Below, in pieces: positions 28,116-38,700 of a DNA stretch of 64,000 nt. The translations under genes and the position numbers were made by a program. The DNA comes from Bacillus mycoides (GTDB lineage Bacteria > Bacillota > Bacilli > Bacillales > Bacillaceae_G), in the NCBI RefSeq assembly GCF_018742245.1, contig NZ_CP036132.1, positions 987,001 to 1,051,000 on the forward strand. The letters are read 5' to 3'. The notes under the pieces are model-generated. The model had not been told where the DNA came from and ran no database searches. It saw only the letters and a program-made list of their open reading frames with translations. Position 1 is the first letter of the stretch. Each line of letters begins with the position of its first letter.

Positions 28116-28177
28116 TGCGCTTTTTTTTCGCACTATTTTTGTACTAATCGTTACAATAATGGATAAGGAGTGTTTTT

Positions 28178-29320
28178 ATGCCATCAATTATTTATTTATT
28201 AGCTTTAGCAATCTTTTGTATGACTACATCAGAATTTATGGTTGCAGGTATGATGAATGAACTTGCTCTTGCATTTCAGGTTTCTGTATCGTCTATTGGG
28301 TATTTAATTACAGCTTATGCAGGAGCAATGGTGATAGGAGGCCCTATTTTAACTGCAATTCTCTTACGAATACGCAGTAAACAAGCATTATTATTTTTAA
28401 TGTTTGTATTTCTAATTGGTCAATCAATCGGAGCTATTGCTTGGAACTATGATATTATGATGATTTCACGCATTATAACTGGTATCGCTTCAGCTTCAGC
28501 TTTTGGAGTTGCGATTTCCTTTTCTGCAACATTGGTTCACTCTGATTCAAGGGGGAGAGCAGCATCGATTGTACTTGCAGGTTTAATGATTGCAACTGTT
28601 TTAGGGTTACCTATAACAACCTTTATTTCGCAATATTATGGCTGGCGTATTAGCTTTGGGGCTGTTTCTGTTCTTGTTCTAGTATCAGGAATTATGATCC
28701 AATGGCTGTTACCATCATCTTCAAATAAAGAGCAATTAAATTGGAAAGATGAACTTCTGCAATTTAAGAATATTCATCTTTGGGCAGCATACGTAACAAG
28801 TATGTTCATTATTGGTGGTACGTTTGCAGCATTTAGTTATTTCACTCCTATCTTTACAAATGTTACAGGGTTTTCAAGCACAAGCATGCCATATTTACTT
28901 GCCCTCTATGGTAGTGCGACGGTAATTGGAAATATAATAGTTGGCAAGTTCGCTGATAAATTTACAATGAAAATACTTATGGGTGGATTAATTATATTAA
29001 TCGTAGCGTTGTCTTTATTTGCTTTAAGTGCAGAGAATAAATACATTGCGGTTATTTCTACGATTTTTATTGGTTTAACTGGTGTAGCGTTGAATCCGGC
29101 TATGGTTGCGAGGGTAATGAAAACAGCTAGTAATGCAACAATGATAAATACCGTTCATAGTTCTTTTATTACACTGGGTATTGTTATTGGTTCGTCACTA
29201 GGTGGTCTTGGAATCAGTAAAGGATATGGTTTTGTATCTCCGCTATGGATTGGAGCTTGTTTAGCTATCCTTGGGGTGATTTCATTACTCCCATATTTAC
29301 ATAAGGGAAAGGCAGATTAA
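28178..29320 (+). CDS. MFS exporter, AraJ/DHA1 type
   Basis: 380 residues with about twelve membrane spans. SEFMVAGMMNELALAFQVSVSSIGYLITAYAGAMVIGGPILT is the characteristic start of the AraJ/YdhP branch of drug:proton antiporters. The sequence SRIITGIASASAFGVAISFSATL carries motif C-like Gly-rich features. ATAAGGAG precedes the ATG. Located directly downstream of a TetR regulator, so probably a substrate-induced exporter; the substrate is unknown. Confidence 0.88.
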   Translation: MPSIIYLLALAIFCMTTSEFMVAGMMNELALAFQVSVSSIGYLITAYAGAMVIGGPILTAILLRIRSKQALLFLMFVFLIGQSIGAIAWNYDIMMISRIITGIASASAFGVAISFSATLVHSDSRGRAASIVLAGLMIATVLGLPITTFISQYYGWRISFGAVSVLVLVSGIMIQWLLPSSSNKEQLNWKDELLQFKNIHLWAAYVTSMFIIGGTFAAFSYFTPIFTNVTGFSSTSMPYLLALYGSATVIGNIIVGKFADKFTMKILMGGLIILIVALSLFALSAENKYIAVISTIFIGLTGVALNPAMVARVMKTASNATMINTVHSSFITLGIVIGSSLGGLGISKGYGFVSPLWIGACLAILGVISLLPYLHKGKAD

Positions 29321-29364
29321 GAAATTGGTAGTCCCCAAAACGAAGAAAATTTTCGTTCTGGCGG

Positions 29365-29388
29365 TATTATGATAACTTAACTTGATGG
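29365..29388 (+). repeat. solo IS231/MIC-like terminus
   Basis: Read backwards from 29388 it gives ATGCCCATCAAGTTAAG, the consensus terminus. The facing partner is absent. Just upstream, GTCCCCAAAACGAAG and a short palindrome AGAAAATTTTCGTTCT resemble the inner part of the copy at 55806. Confidence 0.45.
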
Positions 29389-29415
29389 GCATGGTGTAAG
29401 TCCTGCATAAAAAAG

Positions 29416-29442
29416 AAACACCTTGAATCATCAAGGTGTTTT
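29416..29442. terminator. bidirectional terminator
   Basis: AACACCTTGA pairs with TCAAGGTGTT around ATCA, flanked by A- and T-runs. It sits between the convergent MFS and helD genes. Confidence 0.7.
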
Positions 29443-31767
29443 CGTTATAAGTTCAAAACTCTCCGAATCAGCCCCAAGTACAAAAGGACTAACCTCACCA
29501 ACGCTATAAAGCTGTAATTCATGCATCGCGCGCGTACAAGCAGTGTAGAACAATCTACGAAGGCTTGCATCACTGTACACATCTTTAGAGGCATTGTAAA
29601 TAATAACAGCATCAAATTCGATACCCTTCGCTAAATAAGCAGGAATAACGACAATGCCTTGCTCATACTCAGCAGAGTTACTTTTCACAAGTTTAATATT
29701 CTCAATATGGCTGAGTGCTTCGTAGGCAGCGGCACTTTCGGCTGCGGATTTACATATAATTGCGATCGTATTGTGCTGTTGTTCTTGTAGTTCAACAACT
29801 TTGGAAGTAATACAATTATGCAGTTCGTTGTAATCAGAAACTTTCGTTACTGTAGGTTTCTCGCCGTCACGTTCAAAGGCGTTAATGTTCTTTCCTTCCG
29901 GTACGAGATAGCGTGTAAATTCAATAATCGGTCTTGTTGAGCGATAGCTACGAGTTAAGTTGATGCCGTTTGTTTCGTCTGGCCCGTATAAGCTAGTAAG
30001 TGTATTGAAATTAACCGTTTCCCTCGCATGAGCGAATATCGCTTGGTTAAAGTCTCCGAGTACCGTCATTTTTGCGGCAGGGAAGAGACGTTTTAAAAAC
30101 TCGAATTGAAACGGAGAATAATCTTGTGCTTCGTCTACGAGTACGTGTTTAATGGATCTGTTTGTTTGGAAGCCTTCAATTAATTCTTTTAAAAGTAAAA
30201 ATGGAGTCGCATCCTCGTAATATAGCTTTCCTTCATCAAGCATGTTTACTGTTAATGAGCAAATGTCGTCCCATTCTTTAGGTTTTTCTCCAGTAACCCA
30301 TGATGAATTTGTGAAGAGTTGTTTATATATTCCTGTGAAATTGATGAAGCGCAATGTTTGAACGCCTTTACGAAGTGGCTTCAATTTTTTGCGGACAATC
30401 ATACGTCCGAGTACTTTCGTTTCTTTCTCATAATCATTAAAGGAATTGTCGTCAAACTCTCCTTTTTTCTGTAAGTATTTATAAGCCTTTTGATATTCAT
30501 CTTTACTAAGTAATTCAATTTCCTCTTCTACCCAAGGTTTTTTCAGTTCTGCTTTTTCGATTGCATCTATTTGTTTATTTAGCCAATCCGTTAACTTCTC
30601 GATTCTATTATGGAAGCGGAGGGAGGAATCAGTATTATAAAATTGCTCTGTAATTTCTTTAGCAGAGGCAATCAGTTTTCCTCTAAATTTCATTCCTCTA
30701 AATAACATGCCTGAAGATTCAAGAGATTGTCTGTACGTTCTAATCATATCGAAAAATTGAGTAGATGCTTTAAATCGAATGCTCGCATTTCTAGTTTTAT
30801 AGGCAGGGCTATTCGTTTCAGTTAGCATATATTCTAGTTGTTCATAAGGATCTTCAACATCAAATGACTTGCTTAGTCTATGGTTTAAATATTCCTGGAA
30901 TGTAACTTGCTGCATATTTTCTTCACCGAGTTCAGGTAGTACGTTAGAAACGTAGCTGTTGAACATAGAGTTAGGGGAGAAGAGAATAATTTGATCTGCT
31001 TTTAACCATTCGCGATATTTATATAGTAAGTAGGCGATTCGCTGCAGGGCAGCTGACGTTTTACCGCTACCAGCAGCTCCTTGAACGATAAGTAGTCGCC
31101 CTTCATCGTGACGGATAATTTCATTTTGCTCGCGCTGAATAGTAGCAACGATACTTTGCATATGTTTGTTTGTTCCTTTTCCGAGCGCTTGTTGCAGAAT
31201 TTCATCTCCAATTGTGAGGCTCGTATCGAACATGGAATCAATCTCGCCATTCTGAATAATATATTGTAATTTCTTCTCCACATTGCCGCAGATTACGCCT
31301 CCTGGTGTGCTGTATTCAGCCGGTCCTGGTGGATAATCGTAGTAAACACTTGAAATTGGTGCGCGCCAATCGTATATAAGAAAGTTTTCTCCACTTGCAT
31401 CGGTAAGTGTAGCCACCCCGATATAAATTTGTTCTGCGCCAGATTCGCCTTCTTCTTTGAAATCAATTCGTCCGAAGTAAGGTGCTTTATGCATACGGCG
31501 TAGTGCGGCAAGTCGATTAAAGGTGTGCTTATGGGTAATTTGTGTTACGGCTAGTGACTGAGCTTGTTGTCTTAAGTTGATAACTGTTTCAAGATAATCG
31601 TCAAAAGTATCAGTGTTAACTTTAACATCATCCCAGAAGTGTTTGCGAATGTTGATTACTTCTGCCCGGCGTCTGCCAGTTTCGCTTTCCAGTTTATCAA
31701 TTTGCTCCGTAATCGTTTCTATTACGTTATCCAATCGTTTTTGCTCTTGATCAAGTTTTTTGTTCAT
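29431..31767 (-). CDS. helD: HelD, RNA polymerase recycling factor (UvrD-like)
   Basis: 778 residues. The N-terminal coiled coil (first ~70 residues) is the RNA polymerase secondary-channel arm of the HelD family. The UvrD-like core has Walker A LLIVQGAAGSGKTSAALQRI, Walker B HVLVDEAQDYSPFQ, the QAIFAHARET switch and late motifs LTRSYRSTRPI and RLFYTACTRAMHEL. In Bacillus, HelD uses ATP to pull stalled RNA polymerase off DNA. An AAGGAGT site precedes the start. It is a single gene. Confidence 0.92.
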   Translation of the reverse strand: MNKKLDQEQKRLDNVIETITEQIDKLESETGRRRAEVINIRKHFWDDVKVNTDTFDDYLETVINLRQQAQSLAVTQITHKHTFNRLAALRRMHKAPYFGRIDFKEEGESGAEQIYIGVATLTDASGENFLIYDWRAPISSVYYDYPPGPAEYSTPGGVICGNVEKKLQYIIQNGEIDSMFDTSLTIGDEILQQALGKGTNKHMQSIVATIQREQNEIIRHDEGRLLIVQGAAGSGKTSAALQRIAYLLYKYREWLKADQIILFSPNSMFNSYVSNVLPELGEENMQQVTFQEYLNHRLSKSFDVEDPYEQLEYMLTETNSPAYKTRNASIRFKASTQFFDMIRTYRQSLESSGMLFRGMKFRGKLIASAKEITEQFYNTDSSLRFHNRIEKLTDWLNKQIDAIEKAELKKPWVEEEIELLSKDEYQKAYKYLQKKGEFDDNSFNDYEKETKVLGRMIVRKKLKPLRKGVQTLRFINFTGIYKQLFTNSSWVTGEKPKEWDDICSLTVNMLDEGKLYYEDATPFLLLKELIEGFQTNRSIKHVLVDEAQDYSPFQFEFLKRLFPAAKMTVLGDFNQAIFAHARETVNFNTLTSLYGPDETNGINLTRSYRSTRPIIEFTRYLVPEGKNINAFERDGEKPTVTKVSDYNELHNCITSKVVELQEQQHNTIAIICKSAAESAAAYEALSHIENIKLVKSNSAEYEQGIVVIPAYLAKGIEFDAVIIYNASKDVYSDASLRRLFYTACTRAMHELQLYSVGEVSPFVLGADSESFELITKTP

Positions 31768-32187
31768 ACGGTAAGCACTCCTTTAAAAGTGAAAAATAGA
31801 GGTTGACTGAAGATGTGTTTTGTTATACAATTAAGATACGGATAAATACATTCTCTTGTTTTTTAAGAATGCGTTTCTGTACTAATTTAACATAGTTTTT
31901 TAATTTAATCAATGATAACGAGGTAAAACTCTAATTTCCTGTTTAGTTTAAGGGAATTAGAGTTTTTGTGTTTTAGAGGCGTTTTTGAATTGTATTTTAT
32001 AATATTTGGAAGCGCTATATTTTGTGTGAATAATATTTTTTATTCGTTATATAATGAATAAAGGGTTTGATGTTAAAAATATGAAAAAATAGCTTATTAA
32101 AATTAAAAACCTATTATATACTATAAAATATATGTGCAAATGTAATATTTATTTTATGCAAGGATTTCCTTGGGAGGAGAGAGAGAA
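31768..32187. promoter_or_regulatory. divergent promoter region between helD and the novel cluster
   Basis: 420 bases with no gene. It contains a terminator-like hairpin at about 31926-31968 (AAACTCTAATTTCC..GGAATTAGAGTTTTT) pointing toward the cluster. A TATAAT-type -10 element lies near 32050 in very AT-rich DNA. The hairpin lies upstream of that element, so it could shield the cluster from outside transcription. Confidence 0.4.
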
Positions 32188-32976
32188 TTGAAAGAATGTC
32201 CAATATGTTTAGATGGGGTGGAATATCCCAAAAATGTTGGGGAATGTCCTAAGTGTAAAAACTTTTTAAGGATGAAAAAATCATCAGCGAAGGTTAAGGT
32301 GGATGATGATTTTGCAGACGTATTTGACAATACTCTGTATGAAGAGGAAAAACACACACCTCCTAATAAAACAACCGATCCTTTTGAATCTACATATACG
32401 GAGCAACAAACAAGTGCTGCGAGAGAAACGGTAAAGGTGCATAAAGCGAAAGCTAATGGATCTATAAAAGGGCAGGTAAGCAATTTTCATGAAGAAGTGA
32501 TAGCAGGTAAAACGCTTGGAAGATGGCTCGATTCATGTATCAAAGGAATTCCGTTTATGAAAGATGGGTATATGAATACATTCCAAGTATACGATCAAGA
32601 TGGTGAAGGCCATGAAGTAGTTTTATATGGAAAGATTTTGCGAGGGAAGATTGGAGATCATAATTTAGTTCAAGTATTTGGAAAACGTGATCGACATGGG
32701 ACAGTGGTAGCTAAACGTATCGAAAATTTAAATAGCAATACAACAGTTTCAGTCAATAGTGGTATGTCGGCAAATAGTGTGAGATTTTTGACAGCAATTA
32801 TTATATTCTTATTATTCTCTATTATAAATTTTGTCACTTCTTTTGATTGGATTGGATTTGTTAATTATGCTGTGGCTGTCGTCTTGAATTTTTTAACAAA
32901 CATATTCATCGCTGTATTACCGTTAATCATTGTTCTTTTTGGAATTTGGATAATGATAAAAAAATTTTTTCGTTAA
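32188..32976 (+). CDS. zinc-ribbon membrane protein, first gene of the novel cluster
   Basis: 262 residues from TTG 32188, which has GGAGGAGAG nine bases upstream. The N terminus is a zinc ribbon (MKECPICLDG then GECPKC: CxxC-13-CxxC). Residues about 20-110 are a low-complexity acidic and Ser/Thr-rich linker. Residues about 110-190 look like a small beta domain (MNTFQVYDQDGEGHEVVLYG, LVQVFGKRDRHGTVVAKRI), possibly OB-like. Two or three membrane spans end the protein (FLTAIIIFLLFSIINFV and IFIAVLPLIIVLFGIWIMI). I do not recognise a family for the whole. It would place a nucleic-acid- or protein-binding head on the inner membrane face. Confidence 0.75.
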   Translation: MKECPICLDGVEYPKNVGECPKCKNFLRMKKSSAKVKVDDDFADVFDNTLYEEEKHTPPNKTTDPFESTYTEQQTSAARETVKVHKAKANGSIKGQVSNFHEEVIAGKTLGRWLDSCIKGIPFMKDGYMNTFQVYDQDGEGHEVVLYGKILRGKIGDHNLVQVFGKRDRHGTVVAKRIENLNSNTTVSVNSGMSANSVRFLTAIIIFLLFSIINFVTSFDWIGFVNYAVAVVLNFLTNIFIAVLPLIIVLFGIWIMIKKFFR

Positions 32977-32987
32977 ATAGTTTACTA

Positions 32988-33022
32988 AGAATGAGCACTC
33001 AAAAATATGAGTGCTTTTTTAT
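32988..33022 (+). terminator. terminator-like hairpin inside the cluster
   Basis: GAGCACTC pairs with GAGTGCTC-like GAGTGCTTTTTT around AAAAATAT. It lies between the first and second genes of the cluster, only 35 bases before the next start, so it may attenuate rather than end transcription. Confidence 0.55.
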
Positions 33023-33054
33023 TCAGTGTTTAGTTCATTTATGGGGGGATTTTT

Positions 33055-35763
33055 TTGCGTTTACATAACATTGATACATTAGAAATAAGAGAAAAAGATC
33101 ATTTATTGAGAAAATCATATTTAGATAAATCGAATTTGAGTCCGAATTTTGATATGGAATCATTAGGGCAGCTTAGCTTTGTTAGAATAAAAGGTCTTTC
33201 GAATTTTTGGGAGGATAAGGACGGGAAGGAATTTGATTTTGATGCCATTATGAGCGATGTACTCAGTGGTTTTTCATCTTTACAATCAACATTTACATTT
33301 CTTCTCATCGGTAGTCAAAAGGAGATAGGTGTTTATGTTGGAACGGATCAATCCAATCAATCTATTTTATCTTCTTCATTACAGGCATCATATCCATATG
33401 TCAAATTGCAGGATGTTGAGATGGATGAGATGTCACGGAAGCTACGCTCTGTTGGAAATAACGGAGGGATTATTACAGGTATCCCGACTAATAAAACTTT
33501 TGGAGAAAGTAAGAGTCAACAAATTGAACGTTTATGTACAGGGATGTATGGGAGTTCTTGGGCGTATATTGCTATTGCAAAATCTATGAGTCCCTTTCAA
33601 GTGACATTGGCACATGAGAGGATATTGAATGAAATTGATAGTGTAAGTAAGTTTATAAAAATATCGGAATCAGGTGGGAATTTAGGTAAGGAGTCTTGGG
33701 AAGTAACGAATTTAACCCTTCAAAGGTATGTAGATAATCTAAACTCATTGGAAGCTAGTATAGACGGTGGAAGAACGATGGGAATGTGGAGAGTTGTCGG
33801 CTATTACTTGGCGGACCAACTTGTTAATGCAACCAAACTGCGAAACTTAATTACTTCTGTCTATAATGGTGAGCAATCTAAACCAGAGAAAATAAGGACT
33901 TTACCTATAAATAATATTTTGCATTATGCGTCTAATTTTCAGCTTCCGGCTAATGAATTACCACCCTTAAAGGTTACGAAGCATCCGATAGGAGCATGGG
34001 ACTTGCACGGTGAAGGGATAACAAAGACCGTTCATTGCTATAAGTATTTGTATCAAACGATTTTGCCAACTGAAGAGCTTTCAACTTTATGTCAAATCCC
34101 GCGGAAAGAAATGCCGGGTTTTTATATTGACCAATATGTTGAGTTTGATGTTGCAAATCGCCGTTCGGTGTACGAGGAGAATGAAGGTTTTACAGTAGGG
34201 AAGATTATTAATGGTAATGAAGAGATAAAACCATATGAAAAATTAGAATCAAGTGATCTCATTTATGATATGGATTTAATGGATTTAAGCCGACATGGAC
34301 TAATTGTAGGGATTACTGGTGGAGGTAAATCAAATACCTCTAAGAGCTTGCTTCGGAACTTATGGAATAAGCATCGTATTCCTTTTATGGTAATTGAATC
34401 AGCTAAACGGGAATATTGGGAATTGTACAATATGGAAGGGTTTGAAGACATTTTAGTGTTTACATTAGGAGCGGAAGATGAAAATTCAGTTCCGTACCGA
34501 ATTAATCCATTTGAAAAAGTGGAGGGAGTACCGTTACAAACGCATATCGATTATGTACTTTCAACTTTTAAAGCAAGCTTTGAGCTTTATGCACCAATGC
34601 CGCATGTTTTAGAAACTAGCATTTATCAAATATATGAAGATCGAGGCTGGGATATTTTAAGCAATAAAAATAAATACGGTGCAAATGTTTATCCAACCTT
34701 AGATGACTTATACTACAAAATTGATGTTGTCGTTGATAATTTAGGATATGATCAGCGCTTGAAATCAGATATTACGGCAGCACTTAAAGCAAGAATTCAC
34801 TCGTTACGTGTTGGTGGTAAAGGTGCCATGTTAAATACGGATAAGTCAATTCCGATTGCAGATTTATTGTCTAGACCTGTTATTTTGGAACTAGAGGATA
34901 TCGGAGATGATGATGTTAAAGCATTTATGATGGGAATTATTCTAGTTCAACTTTATGAATATAGAAGGACGAAGCTTACTAGAAATAAAGGATTTGAACA
35001 TCTTATTTTAATTGAAGAAGCACATAGATTGTTAGCTAATGTATCGGGTGGTGGAGAAGGAAATGTTCGTGCGAAATCCGTAGAATTCTTTACAAATTTA
35101 TTAGCTGAAATCCGTAGTTATGGACAAGGCTTTTTAATTGCGGATCAAGTTCCGACGAAATTAGCACCAGATACATTGAAAAATACAAATTTAAAAATTG
35201 TTCATAGAATTGTTATGAAAGAAGACCGGGAATTAATTGGACAATCTATGAATATGACGCAAGAACAAATTGAATATATTAGTTCTTTAAGAAGAGGATT
35301 TGCTGCTGTTTATGCAGAAGGAGATACACGGCCAAAACTCGTACAAATGCCTTATGTGAAAGAAGACTTTGATTATCCAAGGCAAACCGTTATTCAAGAT
35401 GTGAAAGGCAAGGTGAAAAATGAATTTCATCATTATGATAGAAAGTATGATTTTGGACCTGCCTGTGCCTTTTGTATGGATAAATGTAATCGCCGAGAAG
35501 ATATGAGTAATGTAAAGGAGTTTATTGTAAAGCAAAATTGGTTACGTGAAATGTTGGATGATGCTAAAAATGCAGAGTTTAAACCAGATTGGTTTGAGGG
35601 CTTGTTTGAAATGTTAGAAAAGAATGGAATGAGCTCGCTCCGAAATTATCATACGAAATTATGTACTTTAAATGTTTTTCTAAGTGACAGGGATTTAGAA
35701 GAAAGTTATAAACGAGAAGCTGTTATAAATTATATGAAACATAATCTATTAAAGGATGAATGA
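33055..35763 (+). CDS. HerA/FtsK-superfamily ATPase (DUF87-like)
   Basis: 902 residues from TTG 33055 behind GGGGGGAT. Residues 1-400 form a large N-terminal domain without recognisable motifs. The motor has Walker A GITGGGKS (419-426), Walker B LILIEE (650-655), and the downstream HerA/VirB4-like sensor stretch AEIRSYGQGFLIADQVPTKLAPDTLKNTNLKIVHRI. Near the C terminus, C804, C807 and C811 (ACAFCMDKC) suggest a metal site. HerA-like proteins form hexameric rings that pump DNA or protein. Its stop overlaps the start of the next gene (ATGA). The AT-rich composition and weak start codon resemble the rest of the cluster. Confidence 0.85.
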   Translation: MRLHNIDTLEIREKDHLLRKSYLDKSNLSPNFDMESLGQLSFVRIKGLSNFWEDKDGKEFDFDAIMSDVLSGFSSLQSTFTFLLIGSQKEIGVYVGTDQSNQSILSSSLQASYPYVKLQDVEMDEMSRKLRSVGNNGGIITGIPTNKTFGESKSQQIERLCTGMYGSSWAYIAIAKSMSPFQVTLAHERILNEIDSVSKFIKISESGGNLGKESWEVTNLTLQRYVDNLNSLEASIDGGRTMGMWRVVGYYLADQLVNATKLRNLITSVYNGEQSKPEKIRTLPINNILHYASNFQLPANELPPLKVTKHPIGAWDLHGEGITKTVHCYKYLYQTILPTEELSTLCQIPRKEMPGFYIDQYVEFDVANRRSVYEENEGFTVGKIINGNEEIKPYEKLESSDLIYDMDLMDLSRHGLIVGITGGGKSNTSKSLLRNLWNKHRIPFMVIESAKREYWELYNMEGFEDILVFTLGAEDENSVPYRINPFEKVEGVPLQTHIDYVLSTFKASFELYAPMPHVLETSIYQIYEDRGWDILSNKNKYGANVYPTLDDLYYKIDVVVDNLGYDQRLKSDITAALKARIHSLRVGGKGAMLNTDKSIPIADLLSRPVILELEDIGDDDVKAFMMGIILVQLYEYRRTKLTRNKGFEHLILIEEAHRLLANVSGGGEGNVRAKSVEFFTNLLAEIRSYGQGFLIADQVPTKLAPDTLKNTNLKIVHRIVMKEDRELIGQSMNMTQEQIEYISSLRRGFAAVYAEGDTRPKLVQMPYVKEDFDYPRQTVIQDVKGKVKNEFHHYDRKYDFGPACAFCMDKCNRREDMSNVKEFIVKQNWLREMLDDAKNAEFKPDWFEGLFEMLEKNGMSSLRNYHTKLCTLNVFLSDRDLEESYKREAVINYMKHNLLKDE

Positions 35764-38700
35764 ATATGAAAGATTTCGATCGAAAAGACCATGTTGATAA
35801 AGTAGAGGAAGAAGAAAAACTTGAAGCCAAGAAAGAAAAAAGTATAGAGAAAGAAAGTAAAAATGAGCAGGCTTATAATTTTGATAAATATAATGAACAA
35901 TTTGAGGGGCGTAAGCAAGAAACAATTGAAGATGGATCTGCTGAGAATACTAAAAATATTAGTTTTGATAAATATCAAAAGCAATTAAATAAGGAAGTAA
36001 AGGAACAACAAAATGAACGAGATGCAATTAACCCTGAGTTAGATTCTCCGGAAGTCATGGAAGAAAAAAAGATTGTACAGGAAAATACTGAGGGGGAAAC
36101 TCCGTTTGAGAACCTAGAAGAAACTGAGAATGTAGAAGGAAAAGAGAAAGACTCTGCGCTTGAGAATCCAGAAGGAACTGAGAAACTGGAAGGGAAAGAG
36201 AAAGATGCTGAGCTTGAGAATCCAGAAGGAAAAGAGAAAGATTCTACGCTTGAGAACCTAGAAGAAACTGAGAATGTAGAAGGAAAAGAGAAAGACTCTG
36301 CGCTTGAGAATCCAGAAGGAACTGAGAATGTAGAAGGAAAAGAGAAAGACTCTGCACTTGAGAATCCAGAAGGAACTGAGAAACTGGAAGGAAAAGAGAA
36401 AGATGCTGAGCTTGAGAATCCAGAAGGAACTGAGAATGTAGAAGGAAAAGAGAAAGATTCTACGCTTGAGAACCTAGAAGAAACTGAGAATGTAGAAGGA
36501 AAAGAGAAAGACTCTGCGCTTGAGAATCCAGAAGGAACTGAGAATGTAGAAGGAAAAGAGAAAGACTCTGCACTTGAGAATCCAGAAGGAACTGAGAAAC
36601 TGGAAGGAAAAGAGAAAGATTCTACGCTTGAGAACCTAGAAGAAACTGAGAATGTAGAAGGAAAAGAGAAAGACTCTGCGCTTGAGAATCCAGAAGGAAC
36701 TGAGAATGTAGAAGGAAAAGAGAAAGACTCTGCGCTTGAGAATCCGGAAGGAACTGAGAAACTGGAAGGAAAAGAGAAAGATGCTGAGCTTGAGAATCCA
36801 GAAGAAAATGAGAATGTAGAGGGAAAAGAGAAAGATTCTACGCTTGAGAATCCAGAAGGAACTGGGAATGTAGAAGGAAAAGAGAAAGATTCTACGCTTG
36901 AGAACCTAGAAGAAACTGAGAATGTAGAAGGAAAAGAGAAAGAGAAAGAGAAAGACTCTGCGCTTGAGAATCCAGAAGGAACTGAGAATGTAGAAGGAAA
37001 AGAGAAATCCTCTGAGCTTGAGAACCTAGAAGGAACTGAGAAACTGGAAGTGAAAGAGAAAGATGCTGAGCTTGAGGATCCAGAAGGAACTGAGAATCTG
37101 GAAGGAAAAGAGAAATCCTCTGGGCTTGAGAATCCAGAAGAAACTGAGAATGTAGAAGGAAAAGAGAAAGACTCTGCACTTGAGAATCCAGAAGAAACTG
37201 GGAATGTAGAAGAAAAAGAGAAAGATTCTGCGCTTGAGAATCCAGAAGGAACTGAGAATGTAGAAGGAAAAGAAAAATCCTCTGAGCTTGAGAACCTAGA
37301 AGGAACTGAGAATCTGGAAGTGAAAGAGAAAGATGCTGAGCTTGAGAATCCAGAAGGAACTGAGAATCTGGAAGGAAAAGAGAAAGATGCTGAGCTTGAG
37401 AATCCAGAAGGAACTGAGAATGTAGAAGGAAAAGAGAAAGATGCTGAGCTTGAGAATCCAGAAGGAACTGAGAATGTAGAAGGAAAAGAGAAAGATGCTG
37501 AGCTTGAGAATCCAGAAGGAACTGAGAATCTGGAAGTGAAAGAGGAAGATTCTGCACTTGAGAATCCAGAAGAAAATGAGAATGTGGAAGAAACTCCGGA
37601 ACAAGAAGTAAAAGAAGAGTTGAATCCATTCGAGCAAGTGGAAGAAGAGACGGCTAAAACTGAGTTAGAGCAGAGAAGTGAGACCGAAGAAGAATCGGGA
37701 TTCGATCTAGATGCATTGTTAGATCAGAAAAAGAAAGAGATAGATCAAAGAACGATTGGGCAAATTTTAAAAGAAAGAAAAGATGCCTGGAGAGAAGCTG
37801 GTTATGGTGATAGTTTTAAAGAAATGTGGAAGAATGCCATACAAGCACAAATAGATGCAAAAAAAGAAGGCAGATGGCTGAAATATAATGCAGAAGAGTT
37901 TAGTAAAGAGATAAAAAATGTGTATGAAGATGGAATGAAGTTAGCGAATAAAGTAATCGAAAATAATAAAATATTGGGACCTATAAAAGAAGTATTGGAA
38001 GAGCGTAATAAAAAATGGAATGAAGCTGGCGAAGGGAAATACACACTAAAGAGTAGTATTGAGGCGCAAATAGAAGCGGCAAAACAAGGGCCGAAAGCAT
38101 GGTGGGAGTACAATAAGAAAGAATTTAGTAAAGAGATAAAAACGGCATATGAAGATTGTGCGAAAATGGCGGATAAAATTACTGACAATTATAAAACGTT
38201 AGCAAATATAAAAGTGTCACTGGAAGAGCGTCATGAAAAACGGATAGAAGCTGGTGAAGGCGCAACGCTATTAGAAATGTGTAAAAATAGTGTGAGGGCA
38301 CAAATAGATGCGGCAAAAGAAGGTCCGAAAGGGTGGCTGAAATATAATGCAGAAGAGTTTAGTAAAGAAATAAAAAATGTGTATGAAGACGGAGTGAAAA
38401 TAGCGGATAAAATCACCGATACTTATAAGGTAATAGCAAATGCAAAAATATCATTGAGAGAGCGACATGAAAAGCGAATAGAAGATGGCGAAGGCGCAAC
38501 GCTAATGGAAATGTGTAAAAATAGTGTGAGGGCACAAATAGATGCAGCAAAAGAAGGTAGATGGCTGAAATATAACGCAGAAGAGTTTAGTAAAGAAATA
38601 AAAAATGTGTATGAAGATAGTATGAAAGTAGCAAATAAAATGATAGAAAGTAATAAAATACTATTTTCTATAAAAGAAGTTGCTATAGAACGTGAAAAAA

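Noticed and set aside
31926..31968. Hairpin before the novel cluster as a riboswitch
   Set aside because: It lies upstream of the best -10 element and is a simple stem; no conserved riboswitch core was seen.
36108..37604. Regular 54-bp repeats as a CRISPR array
   Set aside because: There are no unique spacers; the whole unit repeats and is an in-frame part of a long coding sequence.
36892..37629. Long antisense frame (245 residues) over the repeat array
   Set aside because: It is the mirror of the codon-biased repeat and encodes only low-complexity Leu/Ser/Gln. It has no independent start and exists because the repeat length is a multiple of three.
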